Source: Roseateles sp. YR242
Lineage (GTDB): Bacteria; Pseudomonadota; Gammaproteobacteria; Burkholderiales; Burkholderiaceae_C
Direction: 5' to 3'
Length of the DNA stretch: 64,000 nt
NCBI RefSeq assembly: GCF_900109745.1
Contig: NZ_FOAV01000011.1
Coordinates: 1-64,000, forward strand
Shown here: piece by piece, positions 24,151 to 32,894 of the stretch
Layout: each line of letters starts with the position of its first letter
How positions within the stretch are numbered: the first letter of the stretch is position 1
Notes under the pieces: model-generated
Told to the model about the DNA's origin: nothing
Seen by the model: the letters and a program-made list of their open reading frames with translations, nothing else
Databases searched by the model: none
Translations under genes and position numbers: made by a program

Positions 24151-27003
24151 ATGATGCAGCAATACAGGTCGAACTCCTACCTGTTCGGGGGCAATGCCCC
24201 TTATGTCGAGGAAATGTACGAGCAGTACCTCGACAACCCGGGCGCCGTGCCAGATAACTGGCGAGCCTACTTTGACGCACTGCAGCATGTGCCTGCGGTA
24301 GACGGAAGCGACAAGCGCGATGTGGCGCATGCCCCCGTCATCGAATCCTTTGCCCAGCGTGCGAAGGCCAATGCCTTCAATACCAAGGTGTCCAGCAACG
24401 AGCTGGCCGTCGCGGGCAAGCAAGTGCATGTGCAGTCCCTGATTGCTGCCTACCGCTTCCTGGGTTCCCGCTGGGCCGACCTGGACCCGCTCAAGCGCAC
24501 CGAACGCCCCCAGATCCCTGAACTGGAGCCCGCGTCGTATGGCTTGACCGAAGCTGACATGGACATCAGCTTCAGCGCCACGAACACCTACTTCACCAAG
24601 GCCGAGAACATGACCCTGCGCGAAATCGTGCAGGCCTTGCGTGAAACCTATTGCGGCAGCATCGGTGCCGAGTTCATGCACATCAGCGATCCGGTCGAGA
24701 AGCGCTGGTGGCAGGAACGTCTGGAAGCCACCCGCAGCAAGGTGAACTATCCGGCCGAGAAGAAGAAACACATCCTGGACCGCCTGACAGCGGCCGAGGG
24801 CCTGGAGCGCTACCTCCACACGAAGTACGTCGGCCAGAAGCGCTTCTCGCTGGAAGGCGGCGAAAGCTTCATCGTGTCGATGGACGAGCTGGTGCAGAGC
24901 GCCGGCGCCAAGGGCGTGCAGGAGATCGTGATCGGCATGGCCCACCGCGGCCGCCTGAACGTGCTGGTGAACACCCTGGGCAAGATGCCCAAGGACTTGT
25001 TCGCCGAGTTCGACCACACCGCCCCTGAAGACCTGCCCTCCGGTGACGTGAAGTACCACCAGGGCTTCTCCAGCGATGTGTCCACCACCGGCGGCCCGGT
25101 CCACCTGAGCCTGGCCTTCAACCCCTCCCACCTGGAAATCGTGAACCCGGTGGTGGAGGGTTCGGTCAAGGCCCGCATGGACCGCCGTGGCGACAAGACC
25201 GGCGAGCAGGTGCTGCCCGTGCTGGTGCACGGCGACGCCGCCTTCGCCGGCCAGGGCGTGGTCATGGAAACCCTGGCGCTGGCCCAGACGCGCGGTTACT
25301 ACACCGGCGGCACGGTCCACCTGGTCATCAACAACCAGATCGGGTTCACCACCAGCGACCCGCGCGACATCCGCTCCACCGTGTACTGCTCCGACGTCGT
25401 CAAGATGGTCGAAGCCCCAGTGCTGCACGTCAATGGCGACGATCCGGAAGCCGTGGTGTTCTCCACCCAGCTCGCCCTGGAATACCGCCAGCAGTTCAAG
25501 AAGGACGTGGTGGTGGACATCGTCTGCTTCCGCAAGCTGGGCCACAACGAGCAGGACACCCCCGCGCTCACCCAGCCGCTGATGTACAAGAAGATTGCCC
25601 AGCACCCCGGCACCCGCAAGCTGTACGGCGACAAGCTGGCCACGCAAGGCGTGCTGGCCGCTGACGGTCCTGACGGCATGGTCAAGGCCTTCCGCGCCGC
25701 CATGGACGAAGGCCGCCACACCGTGGACCCGGTGCTGACCAACTTCAAGAGCAAGTACGCCACCGACTGGACCCCGTTCCTCGGCAAGAAGTGGACCGAC
25801 AGCTGCGACACCGCGCTGCCAGTGGCCGAATGGAAGCGCATCGCCGAGAAGATCACCACCATCCCGTCGGACTTCGCGCCGCACCCGCTGGTGGCCAAGG
25901 TCATCGCCGACCGTGCCGCCATGGGCCGTGGCGACATCAACGTGGACTGGGGCATGGGCGAACACATGGCCTTCGCCTCGCTGGTGGCCTCGGGTTACCC
26001 GATCCGCCTGTCCGGTGAAGACTGCGGCCGTGGCACGTTCACGCACCGCCACGCCGTGCTGCACGACCAGAACCGCGAACGCTTCGACACCGGCACCTAC
26101 ATCCCGCTGCAGAACGTCGCGGAAGGCCAGGCACCGTTCGTCGTGATCGACTCGATCCTGTCGGAAGAAGCCGTGCTGGGCTTCGAATACGGCTACGCCG
26201 CTGCCGAACCCAACACGCTGACCATCTGGGAAGCCCAGTTCGGTGACTTTGCCAACGGCGCGCAAGTGGTGATCGACCAGTTCATCGCCTCCGGCGAAGT
26301 GAAGTGGGGTCGTGCCAATGGCCTGACGCTGATGCTGCCGCACGGCTATGAAGGCCAGGGCCCTGAGCACAGCTCGGCTCGCCTGGAGCGTTTCATGCAG
26401 CTGGCTGCGGACAACAACATGCAGATCGTCCAGCCGACGACCGCCTCGCAGATCTTCCATCTGCTGCGCCGTCAGATGCTGCGCATGTTCCGCAAGCCGC
26501 TGGTCATCATGACGCCCAAGTCGCTGCTGCGCGCCAAGGACGCCACCTCGCCGGTCAGCGAATTCACCAAGGGTGAATTCCGCACCGTCATCGGTGAGCT
26601 GAACGCCGACATCGACGCCAGCAAGGTCAAGCGGGTCATCGCCTGCTCGGGCAAGGTCTACTACGACCTGGTCAAGGCACGTGGCGACAAGAAGGATGTG
26701 GCCATCATTCGCGTGGAACAGCTCTATCCGTTCCCGCACAAGGCCTTCTCGACCGAGATCAAGAAGTACCCCAACCTCACCGAAATCGTCTGGTGCCAGG
26801 ATGAACCGCAGAACCAGGGTTCCTGGTTCTTCGTTCAGCACTACATCCACGAAAACATGGCCGATGGCCAGAAGCTGGGTTATGCGGGCCGCCCCGCGTC
26901 GGCCTCGCCGGCGGTGGGTTATTCCCACCTGCACCAGGAGCAGCTCAAGTCGCTGCTGGAGCAGGCGTTCGGGAAGCTGAAGGGTTTCGTGCTGACCAAG
27001 TGA
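24151..27003 (+). CDS. odhA: 2-oxoglutarate dehydrogenase E1 component
   Basis: This 950-residue E1 (SucA/OdhA) decarboxylates 2-oxoglutarate with thiamine diphosphate and transfers succinyl to the lipoyl arm of OdhB. The N-terminal E2-binding segment (QYRSNSYLFGGNAPYVEEMY) is present. Other blocks are GMAHRGRLNVLVNTLGKMPK, HGDAAFAGQGVVMETLALAQ (TPP/Mg site near residue 360), NNQIGFTTSDPRD, FRKLGHNEQDTPALTQPLMY, RGTFTHRHAVLHDQ and LPHGYEGQGPEHSSARLERF. Full length and canonical. It leads the odhA-odhB-lpd operon. ATG codons at 24151 and 24154 follow AAGAGGTGAG; either may be used. The leader is highly structured. Confidence 0.97.
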   Translation: MMQQYRSNSYLFGGNAPYVEEMYEQYLDNPGAVPDNWRAYFDALQHVPAVDGSDKRDVAHAPVIESFAQRAKANAFNTKVSSNELAVAGKQVHVQSLIAAYRFLGSRWADLDPLKRTERPQIPELEPASYGLTEADMDISFSATNTYFTKAENMTLREIVQALRETYCGSIGAEFMHISDPVEKRWWQERLEATRSKVNYPAEKKKHILDRLTAAEGLERYLHTKYVGQKRFSLEGGESFIVSMDELVQSAGAKGVQEIVIGMAHRGRLNVLVNTLGKMPKDLFAEFDHTAPEDLPSGDVKYHQGFSSDVSTTGGPVHLSLAFNPSHLEIVNPVVEGSVKARMDRRGDKTGEQVLPVLVHGDAAFAGQGVVMETLALAQTRGYYTGGTVHLVINNQIGFTTSDPRDIRSTVYCSDVVKMVEAPVLHVNGDDPEAVVFSTQLALEYRQQFKKDVVVDIVCFRKLGHNEQDTPALTQPLMYKKIAQHPGTRKLYGDKLATQGVLAADGPDGMVKAFRAAMDEGRHTVDPVLTNFKSKYATDWTPFLGKKWTDSCDTALPVAEWKRIAEKITTIPSDFAPHPLVAKVIADRAAMGRGDINVDWGMGEHMAFASLVASGYPIRLSGEDCGRGTFTHRHAVLHDQNRERFDTGTYIPLQNVAEGQAPFVVIDSILSEEAVLGFEYGYAAAEPNTLTIWEAQFGDFANGAQVVIDQFIASGEVKWGRANGLTLMLPHGYEGQGPEHSSARLERFMQLAADNNMQIVQPTTASQIFHLLRRQMLRMFRKPLVIMTPKSLLRAKDATSPVSEFTKGEFRTVIGELNADIDASKVKRVIACSGKVYYDLVKARGDKKDVAIIRVEQLYPFPHKAFSTEIKKYPNLTEIVWCQDEPQNQGSWFFVQHYIHENMADGQKLGYAGRPASASPAVGYSHLHQEQLKSLLEQAFGKLKGFVLTK

Positions 27004-27073
27004 GTTATTGCGGACGCTGAGCGCCGCAATAACCCCGGCCGCCGGGCTGTGTGACCCCCGAGACAAGGGTCAC
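27004..27073 (+). promoter_or_regulatory. Two strong hairpins between odhA and odhB
   Basis: GTTATTGCGG / CCGCAATAAC (10 perfect pairs, 27004-27033) starts inside the spacer directly after the odhA stop. GTGACCC / GGGTCAC (27051-27073) follows. Neither has a T-run, so they more likely stabilise the odhA message end or block ribosome/RNase passage than terminate. Confidence 0.55.
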
Positions 27074-27135
27074 GCCCCGGCCGGCCGGACAGGCGCAAAG
27101 CTCCGGTTTAGTGGAAAACCGAGAGAACAAACATC

Positions 27136-28404
27136 ATGGCAATCGTTGAAGTCAAAGTCCCCCAGCTGTCCGAGTCGGTCGCTGAAGCGACCCTCCTGCA
27201 GTGGAAGAAGAAGCCCGGTGAAGCCGTGGCCGTGGACGAGATCCTGATCGAAGTCGAGACCGACAAGGTCGTGCTGGAAGTGCCGGCGCCGTCCGCTGGC
27301 GTGATCACCGAACTGGTGGTGGCCGATGGCGGCACCGTGGGCTCTGACCAGGTCATCGCCCGCATCGACACCGAAGCCAAGGCCGGCACCGCTGCCCCCG
27401 CCGCAGCCGCCCCTGCACCGGCAGCTGCTGCCCCGGCCGCTGCTGCTGCCGCTTCCAGCGAATCCGCCTCCAAGGCGGGCGTGGCCATGCCCGCCGCTGC
27501 CAAGCTGCTCGCGGACAACAACCTGACCGCTGGCGCCGTGCCCGGTACCGGCAAGGATGGTCGCGTCACCAAGGGTGATGTGCTGGGTGCTCTGGAAGCC
27601 GGCGCCAAGCCCGCTGCCGTCGCTGCCCCGGTGGCCGTGCCCGCTGCACCCGCCGCCAAGCCGCTGCCCGCCGTGGCCGCCCCTGGCGCCGCCAACCTGG
27701 GCGACCGTCCGGAGCAGCGCGTGCCGATGAGCCGCCTGCGCGCCCGTATCGCCGAGCGCCTGCTGCAATCGCAGTCCACCAACGCCATCCTGACCACCTT
27801 CAACGAAGTGAACATGGCCCCGGTCATGGAACTGCGCAAGAAGTTCCAGGACAGCTTCACCAAGGAACACGGCACCAAGCTGGGCTTCATGAGCTTCTTC
27901 GTGAAGGCTGCTGTGCACGCCCTGAAGAAGTACCCGGTGCTGAACGCCTCGGTGGATGGCAACGACATCGTCTACCACGGCTACTTCGACATCGGTATCG
28001 CCGTGGGCTCGCCGCGCGGCTTGGTGGTGCCCATCCTGCGCAATGCAGACCAGATGAGCTTCGCCGACATCGAGAAGAAGATCGCCGAGTACGGCAAGAA
28101 GGCGCAGGAAGGCAAGCTGGGCATCGAAGAGATGACCGGCGGCACCTTCTCCATCTCCAACGGTGGCACCTTCGGTTCCATGCTGTCCACGCCCATCATC
28201 AACCCGCCCCAGTCGGCCATCCTGGGCGTGCACGCCACCAAGGACCGTGCCGTGGTGGAAAACGGCCAGATCGTCATCCGTCCGATCAATTACCTGGCCA
28301 TGTCGTATGACCACCGCATCATCGACGGCCGCGAAGCCGTGCTGGGCCTGGTCGCGATGAAGGATGCGCTGGAAGATCCGGCTCGCCTGCTGTTCGACCT
28401 GTAA
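27136..28404 (+). CDS. odhB: Dihydrolipoyl succinyltransferase (2-oxoglutarate dehydrogenase E2)
   Basis: This 422-residue E2 core of the complex begins AIVEVKVPQLSESVAEATLL. It has one N-terminal lipoyl domain with the lipoylated Lys44 in VETDKVVLEV. An alanine/proline linker (about 90-115) is followed by the E1/E3-binding domain (MPAAAKLLADNNLTAGAVPG), a second linker, and the catalytic domain with MSFFVKAAVHALKKYPVLNA and the active-site motif SYDHRIIDGREAV. It forms one operon with odhA (132 bp upstream) and lpd (18 bp downstream). Confidence 0.97.
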   Translation: MAIVEVKVPQLSESVAEATLLQWKKKPGEAVAVDEILIEVETDKVVLEVPAPSAGVITELVVADGGTVGSDQVIARIDTEAKAGTAAPAAAAPAPAAAAPAAAAAASSESASKAGVAMPAAAKLLADNNLTAGAVPGTGKDGRVTKGDVLGALEAGAKPAAVAAPVAVPAAPAAKPLPAVAAPGAANLGDRPEQRVPMSRLRARIAERLLQSQSTNAILTTFNEVNMAPVMELRKKFQDSFTKEHGTKLGFMSFFVKAAVHALKKYPVLNASVDGNDIVYHGYFDIGIAVGSPRGLVVPILRNADQMSFADIEKKIAEYGKKAQEGKLGIEEMTGGTFSISNGGTFGSMLSTPIINPPQSAILGVHATKDRAVVENGQIVIRPINYLAMSYDHRIIDGREAVLGLVAMKDALEDPARLLFDL

Positions 28405-28422
28405 TCCAAGGACGCACGACAC

Positions 28423-29850
28423 ATGAGCAAGCAATTTGACGTCGTCGTCATCGGCGGCGGCCCTGGCGGCTACATCGCGGCCATCCGCGCGGCGCAACTG
28501 GGCTTCAACACGGCCTGCATCGACGAGTGGAAGAATGACAAGGGCGGCCCTGCACCGGGTGGCACCTGCACCAACGTCGGCTGCATTCCGTCCAAGGCCC
28601 TGCTGCAGTCCAGCGAGCACTTCGAGCACGCCGGCCATCACTTCGCGGACCACGGCATCAGCCTGTCGGACCTGAAGATCGACGTGGCCAAGATGGTGGG
28701 CCGCAAGGACATCGTCGTGAAGCAGAACAACGACGGCATCCTCTACCTGTTCAAGAAGAACAAGGTGAGCTTCTTCCACGGTCGCGGTGCCTTCACCGCC
28801 GCCAAGGACGGCGGCTACGAGATCAAGGTCACTGGCGCCTCGGAAGAGACGCTGCAGACCAAGCACGTGATCATCGCCACCGGCTCCAATGCCCGCCAAC
28901 TGCCTGGCGCGCCTTTCGACGAGACCAACATCCTGTCGAACGACGGCGCCCTGCGCATTCCTGCCGTGCCGAAGAAGCTGGGCGTGATCGGCTCCGGCGT
29001 CATCGGCCTGGAAATGGGTTCGGTGTGGCGCCGCCTGGGTGCCGAAGTGACCATCCTCGAAGCGCTGCCCGCCTTCCTCGGCGCGGCTGACGAGAGCGTG
29101 GCCAAGGAAGCCACCAAGGTCTTCAAGAAGCAGGGTCTGAACATCGAACTGGGGGTGAAGATCTCCGGCGTCGAGAACGGCAAGTCCGGCGTGAAGGTGG
29201 CCTACACCGATGCCAAGGGCGGCGAACAGACGCTGGCGGTGGACAAGCTGATCGTCTCGATCGGCCGCGTACCCAACACCATCGGCCTGAACCCTGAAGC
29301 TGTGGGCCTGAAGCTCGACGAGCGCGGCGCCGTGGTGGTGGACGACGAGTGCAAGACCAACCTGCCCAATGTCTGGGCCATCGGCGACGTCGTGCGCGGC
29401 CCGATGCTGGCGCACAAGGCGGAAGAAGAAGGTGTGGCGGTGGCAGAGCGCATCGCCGGCCAGCATGGCCACGTCAACTTCAATACCATCCCCTGGGTCA
29501 TCTACACCAGCCCGGAAATTGCCTGGGTGGGCAAGACCGAGCAGGCGCTGAAGGCTGAAGGCGTGGCCTACAAGGCGGGCCAGTTCCCCTTCCTGGCCAA
29601 CGGCCGCGCCCGCGCGCTGGGTGACACGACCGGCTTCGTGAAGTTCCTGGCCGACGCCAAGACCGACGAAATCCTGGGCGTGCACATCATCGGCCCGATG
29701 GCCTCGGAGCTGATCTCCGAAGCCGTGGTGGCGATGGAGTTCAAGGCTTCGGCCGAGGACATCGCCCGCATCTGCCACGCGCACCCCTCGCTCAGCGAGG
29801 CCACCAAGGAAGCGGCCCTGGCCGTGGACAAGCGCACGCTGAACTTCTGA
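28423..29850 (+). CDS. lpdA: Dihydrolipoyl dehydrogenase (E3)
   Basis: This 475-residue FAD/NAD enzyme reoxidises the dihydrolipoyl arm of OdhB. The N-terminal FAD motif is [15 protein letters not shown]. The redox disulfide is C49/C54 in [15 protein letters not shown]. The NAD-binding site is [20 protein letters not shown], the second FAD contact [20 protein letters not shown], and the C-terminal dimer segment holds the catalytic His ([16 protein letters not shown]). It ends the odh operon, and a terminator follows at 29873. It may also serve other 2-oxo acid complexes. Confidence 0.97.
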   Translation: MSKQFDVVVIGGGPGGYIAAIRAAQLGFNTACIDEWKNDKGGPAPGGTCTNVGCIPSKALLQSSEHFEHAGHHFADHGISLSDLKIDVAKMVGRKDIVVKQNNDGILYLFKKNKVSFFHGRGAFTAAKDGGYEIKVTGASEETLQTKHVIIATGSNARQLPGAPFDETNILSNDGALRIPAVPKKLGVIGSGVIGLEMGSVWRRLGAEVTILEALPAFLGAADESVAKEATKVFKKQGLNIELGVKISGVENGKSGVKVAYTDAKGGEQTLAVDKLIVSIGRVPNTIGLNPEAVGLKLDERGAVVVDDECKTNLPNVWAIGDVVRGPMLAHKAEEEGVAVAERIAGQHGHVNFNTIPWVIYTSPEIAWVGKTEQALKAEGVAYKAGQFPFLANGRARALGDTTGFVKFLADAKTDEILGVHIIGPMASELISEAVVAMEFKASAEDIARICHAHPSLSEATKEAALAVDKRTLNF

Positions 29851-29872
29851 GGCTCGCCTCGGACTCAGTGAC

Positions 29873-29899
29873 AGGGGCGGCGATGAGTCGCCCCTTTTT
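29873..29899 (+). terminator. Rho-independent terminator of the odh operon
   Basis: The stem AGGGGCG / CGCCCCT with a 9-nt loop is followed by TTTTTC, 22 bp after the lpdA stop. Confidence 0.75.
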
Positions 29900-29952
29900 C
29901 TTTCAGCCGGCCGCGCGCCACCGGCCTTCATTCACCGCAGCCCTGATCGTTC

Positions 29953-31053
29953 ATGACCTCCGTCACCGAGCTCTACAAGCAGACCCTGGCCGAACGCGGC
30001 TACACGGCCGACCCGGCGCAATTGCGCGCCGTGGAGGCCCTGCAGCGCTGCCAGGATGAATGGGCCGCCTACAAGGCGCGCCGCTCCAATGCCTTCAGCA
30101 AGCTGCTGGTGCGCCCGCCGCTGCCGCGTGGCGTGTACATGTTCGGCGGCGTGGGGCGGGGCAAGAGCTTCCTGATGGATTGCTTTTTCCAGGCTGTACC
30201 GCTGACCCGCAAGACGCGGCTGCACTTTCACGAGTTCATGCGCGAGGTGCACCGTGAGCTGCAGGAGCTCAAGGGCATCCAGGATCCGTTGGAAGAACTG
30301 GGCAAGCGCATTGCACGGCGCTTCCGGCTGATCTGCTTCGACGAGTTCCACGTCGCGGACGTCACCGACGCGATGATCCTGCACCGGTTGCTGGACGCGA
30401 TGTTCCGCAACCGCGTCTCCATCGTCACCACCTCCAACTTCCAGCCGGACAACCTCTACCCCAACGGCTTGCATCGCGACCGCATCCTGCCGGCGATCGA
30501 GCTGCTCAAGACCCACCTGGAGGTCATCAACGTCGACAACGGCACCGACTACCGCCAGCGCTCGCTGGAGCATGTGAATCTGTATCACACCCCGCTGGAT
30601 GCGAAGGCCGACGAGGCACTGACGGCCGCCTTCGAATCCCTGGCCGAGGCCCGCGACGAAGATCCCGTGCTGCACATCGAGCACCGTGAACTGCAGTCCC
30701 GGCGCCGTGCGGGTGGCGTGGTGTGGTTTGATTTCCGGGTGCTGTGCGGCGGGCCACGCTCGCAGAACGACTATCTGGAACTGGCCACCCAGTTCCATAC
30801 CTTGATTCTCTCCAACGTGCCGGAAATGCCGCCCAAGCTGGCCAGCGAGGCGCGCCGCTTCACCCTGCTGGTGGACGTGCTGTACGACCGGCGCTGCAAA
30901 CTCATCATCTCTGCCGCCGTGCCCGCCGAGCAGCTCTATACCGAAGGGCCCTTGGCCCACGAGTTTCCGCGCACCGTGTCAAGACTGCAGGAAATGCAGT
31001 CGCAAGAGTATTTGTCACTGGAGCGTCGGGACGTCGATACTTCGCTTACCTGA
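29953..31053 (+). CDS. zapE: Cell division protein ZapE (AFG1-like ATPase)
   Basis: This 366-residue AAA-type ATPase of the AFG1 family has the Walker A GGVGRGKSFLMDCFF and the Walker B region LICFDEFHVADVTDAMILHR. Further family blocks are NRVSIVTTSNFQPDNLYPNG and, near the end, FTLLVDVLYDRRCKLIISAA. ZapE interacts with FtsZ during constriction in E. coli. In Burkholderiales it commonly follows the odh operon, as here. The ATG at 29953 starts MTSVTELYKQTLAERGY. A small exported coiled-coil gene follows after 15 bp and may be co-transcribed. Confidence 0.95.
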   Translation: MTSVTELYKQTLAERGYTADPAQLRAVEALQRCQDEWAAYKARRSNAFSKLLVRPPLPRGVYMFGGVGRGKSFLMDCFFQAVPLTRKTRLHFHEFMREVHRELQELKGIQDPLEELGKRIARRFRLICFDEFHVADVTDAMILHRLLDAMFRNRVSIVTTSNFQPDNLYPNGLHRDRILPAIELLKTHLEVINVDNGTDYRQRSLEHVNLYHTPLDAKADEALTAAFESLAEARDEDPVLHIEHRELQSRRRAGGVVWFDFRVLCGGPRSQNDYLELATQFHTLILSNVPEMPPKLASEARRFTLLVDVLYDRRCKLIISAAVPAEQLYTEGPLAHEFPRTVSRLQEMQSQEYLSLERRDVDTSLT

Positions 31054-31068
31054 ACTCATGATTGCGCC

Positions 31069-31827
31069 ATGACGCACGTCGCTTCCGTCTTTTCGGTCGC
31101 TTTCCCCGCTCTTCCCGCTCCTCCCGCTTTCCCGCCGTTGACCCTCCTCTCCCGGGTGCTGCTGGTGTCGGCGCTTGCGTGGGGCGGGGCTCAGGCGCGG
31201 GCGGCGGATGTGGTGGAGGCACAAGCCCAGGCACAGGCTCAGGCTCAGGCCCAGGCCAACCTGCAGACCCGGGCCGAACTGAAGGCCAAGCGGGCCGAGG
31301 TGCAGAAAACCTACGACGACAAGGTCAAGGACTGTCGTGCCCGTTTTGTGGTCACCACCTGCCTGGAACAGGCGCAAGCCTGGCGCATCGAGGCGCTGCA
31401 CCCCATCCAGCGGCAGGAAAAGGAAGTGAATGCCCTGGAGCGCCAGCAGCGGGCTGATGCCCAGCGTGAACGCATCCAGGCCAAGGACAAGGATGCTGCC
31501 GAGCAGGCCTCGCGCCACGGCAACGATGCGGTGAAGGCTGCGGCACGTCCGGGCCCCGCGGCCAGTCTGCCGCCGTCACGCACACCGCGCGCCCATCCGG
31601 CGCAGCACGAGCGGCAGGTGCAGCGGCAGCAGGCTGAAGCTGAACGCAAGGCCGCCGAGCGCCGGCAGGCGGCGGCGGACCGTGCGGCCGCGCAGGAAGA
31701 GCAGCAACGGCAGGCGCGCCAGCAGGCCGAGAAGCGGGCCGGCAAGGCCTCCGACCCGAAGCGCACGGCGCCGGTGCATCTGCCCACGCCATCGGCGTCG
31801 GATATCCGCTCGATACCGCCTCGCTGA
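31069..31827 (+). CDS. Exported Ala/Gln-rich coiled-coil protein of unknown function
   Basis: This 252-residue protein has a signal peptide (about 1-45, ending GGAQARA before ADVVEA). A Gln-Ala run follows (AQAQAQAQAQAQAN) that is encoded by a CAGGCN hexamer array at about 31219-31258. Then come a charged helix with two cysteines (KDCRARFVVTTCLEQ) and a long charged Ala/Arg/Gln-rich coiled coil (about 180-228). The segment RRAEVQKTYDD-like through CLEQAQAWRIEALHPIQRQE resembles short exported proteins next to zapE in related species, but I know no function. It is 15 bp after zapE. Confidence 0.65.
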   Translation: MTHVASVFSVAFPALPAPPAFPPLTLLSRVLLVSALAWGGAQARAADVVEAQAQAQAQAQAQANLQTRAELKAKRAEVQKTYDDKVKDCRARFVVTTCLEQAQAWRIEALHPIQRQEKEVNALERQQRADAQRERIQAKDKDAAEQASRHGNDAVKAAARPGPAASLPPSRTPRAHPAQHERQVQRQQAEAERKAAERRQAAADRAAAQEEQQRQARQQAEKRAGKASDPKRTAPVHLPTPSASDIRSIPPR

Positions 31828-31865
31828 GGCGGCTCGGGGCAGGCCCGGACCTGACGCTCGAAGCC

Positions 31866-32636
31866 TTACTCGTCCAGCGGTTCCAGACGCACGACGGCCA
31901 GGGACAGGTTGTCCCCGGTGCCCTTGGCCCGTTGACGGGCCTTGCTCACCAGCAGTTCCGCGCCGTCCCGGGGCGGCAGGCTGTGCAGCACCGTGCCCAG
32001 TTCAGCGGGCGTGAAGTAATGCCACAGGCCGTCGCTGCAGCACATCAGGCTGTCGCCGGTCTCCACGCGCTCGATGTACTTTTCCACCGGGGTCGGTTCC
32101 TGCACCGTGCCCAGGCAGGCCGTCAGCAGGTTGGACTGCGGGTGGACCTGGGCCTCTTCCTCGGTGATCTGGCCTTCATCGACCAGGCGCTGCACGTAGG
32201 ACTGGTCCAGCGAGCGCGTGACCATGTTGGGGCCGCGGAAGTGATAGATGCGCGAGTCGCCGGTGTGGATCCAGAAGCAGCGCCGGTCGGCCGTGAGCAG
32301 GTAGGCCGCCAGCGTGCTGTGCGGCTCTTCCTCCGCCGAGATGGCGGTCAGTCGGATCATCAGGTGGGATTCGGAGACGATCTGGCGCAGCAGGTCGATC
32401 TCGTCTTCCTCATCGGGGACGAAGCGCTCGAACAGCTGCTGTGCGGTCAGGATCACCTGGTCGGCGGCCTTGCGGCCACCGCTCTTGCCGCCCATGCCGT
32501 CGGCGACGATGCCCAGCACCCAGCCGCTTTGACGCGGATGGGGGAAGACCTGGACCTGATCCTGTTGATAAAGGCGATCGCCCCGATGGATGCCTGTAGC
32601 GGCGCTGAGGCGATAGCCCGGTGGTGTGCGACTCAT
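31866..32636 (-). CDS. PP2C-type serine/threonine protein phosphatase
   Basis: This 256-residue phosphatase has the PP2C metal-site motifs: GIHRGDRLYQQDQ (motif 1), LGIVADGMGGKSGG (motif 2, DGMGG), FWIHTGDSRIYHFRG, and MCCSDGLWHYFTPAEL near the end followed by GDNLSLAVVRLE. All metal-binding aspartates appear present. It is cytoplasmic and would dephosphorylate Ser/Thr targets. No cognate Hanks kinase gene adjoins it. It is divergent from the DUF465 protein/helicase pair and convergent with the coiled-coil gene. Confidence 0.9.
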   Translation of the reverse strand: MSRTPPGYRLSAATGIHRGDRLYQQDQVQVFPHPRQSGWVLGIVADGMGGKSGGRKAADQVILTAQQLFERFVPDEEDEIDLLRQIVSESHLMIRLTAISAEEEPHSTLAAYLLTADRRCFWIHTGDSRIYHFRGPNMVTRSLDQSYVQRLVDEGQITEEEAQVHPQSNLLTACLGTVQEPTPVEKYIERVETGDSLMCCSDGLWHYFTPAELGTVLHSLPPRDGAELLVSKARQRAKGTGDNLSLAVVRLEPLDE

Positions 32637-32690
32637 ATGTCAAAACTATAATCTGGCCGCTTGGCCTTTCGGTCGAGTGGTTCCCCCCGC

Positions 32691-32894
32691 ATGGATGAAC
32701 AACTTCACTCTCCAGCAAGACTTCTGATCGAACTGCGCATGGAACATGCGGAGTTGAACGGCCGTATTGACGCTTTGTCCGTCGGCGCGCCGGAGGACGA
32801 ACTGACCTTGCGCCGGCTCAAGAAACAGCGGCTGACCCTTCGGGACCAGATTGCCCGGCTGGAAATGGCGAACGATCCGGACGAGCCTGCGTGA
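32691..32894 (+). CDS. YdcH/DUF465-family small coiled-coil protein
   Basis: This 67-residue protein, MDEQLHSPARLLIELRMEHA and onward, has the DUF465 pattern LRMEHAELNGRIDAL followed by LTLRRLKKQRLTLRDQIARLE. It should form a short helical hairpin. The function of the family is unknown. The stop overlaps the helicase start by 4 bp (GTGA), so the two are translationally coupled. The ATG at 32691 was chosen because the in-frame TTG at 32661 has no ribosome site. Confidence 0.85.
   Translation: MDEQLHSPARLLIELRMEHAELNGRIDALSVGAPEDELTLRRLKKQRLTLRDQIARLEMANDPDEPA

Noticed and set aside
23998-27066. A 1022-codon open frame antisense to odhA
   Set aside because: It lies fully opposite a canonical odhA, is rich in His/Gly/Arg as expected for the mirror of GC-rich codons, and has no recognisable domain.
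27070-29931. A 953-codon open frame antisense to odhB and lpdA
   Set aside because: Same mirror effect; it spans two real genes on the other strand and its protein is low-complexity.
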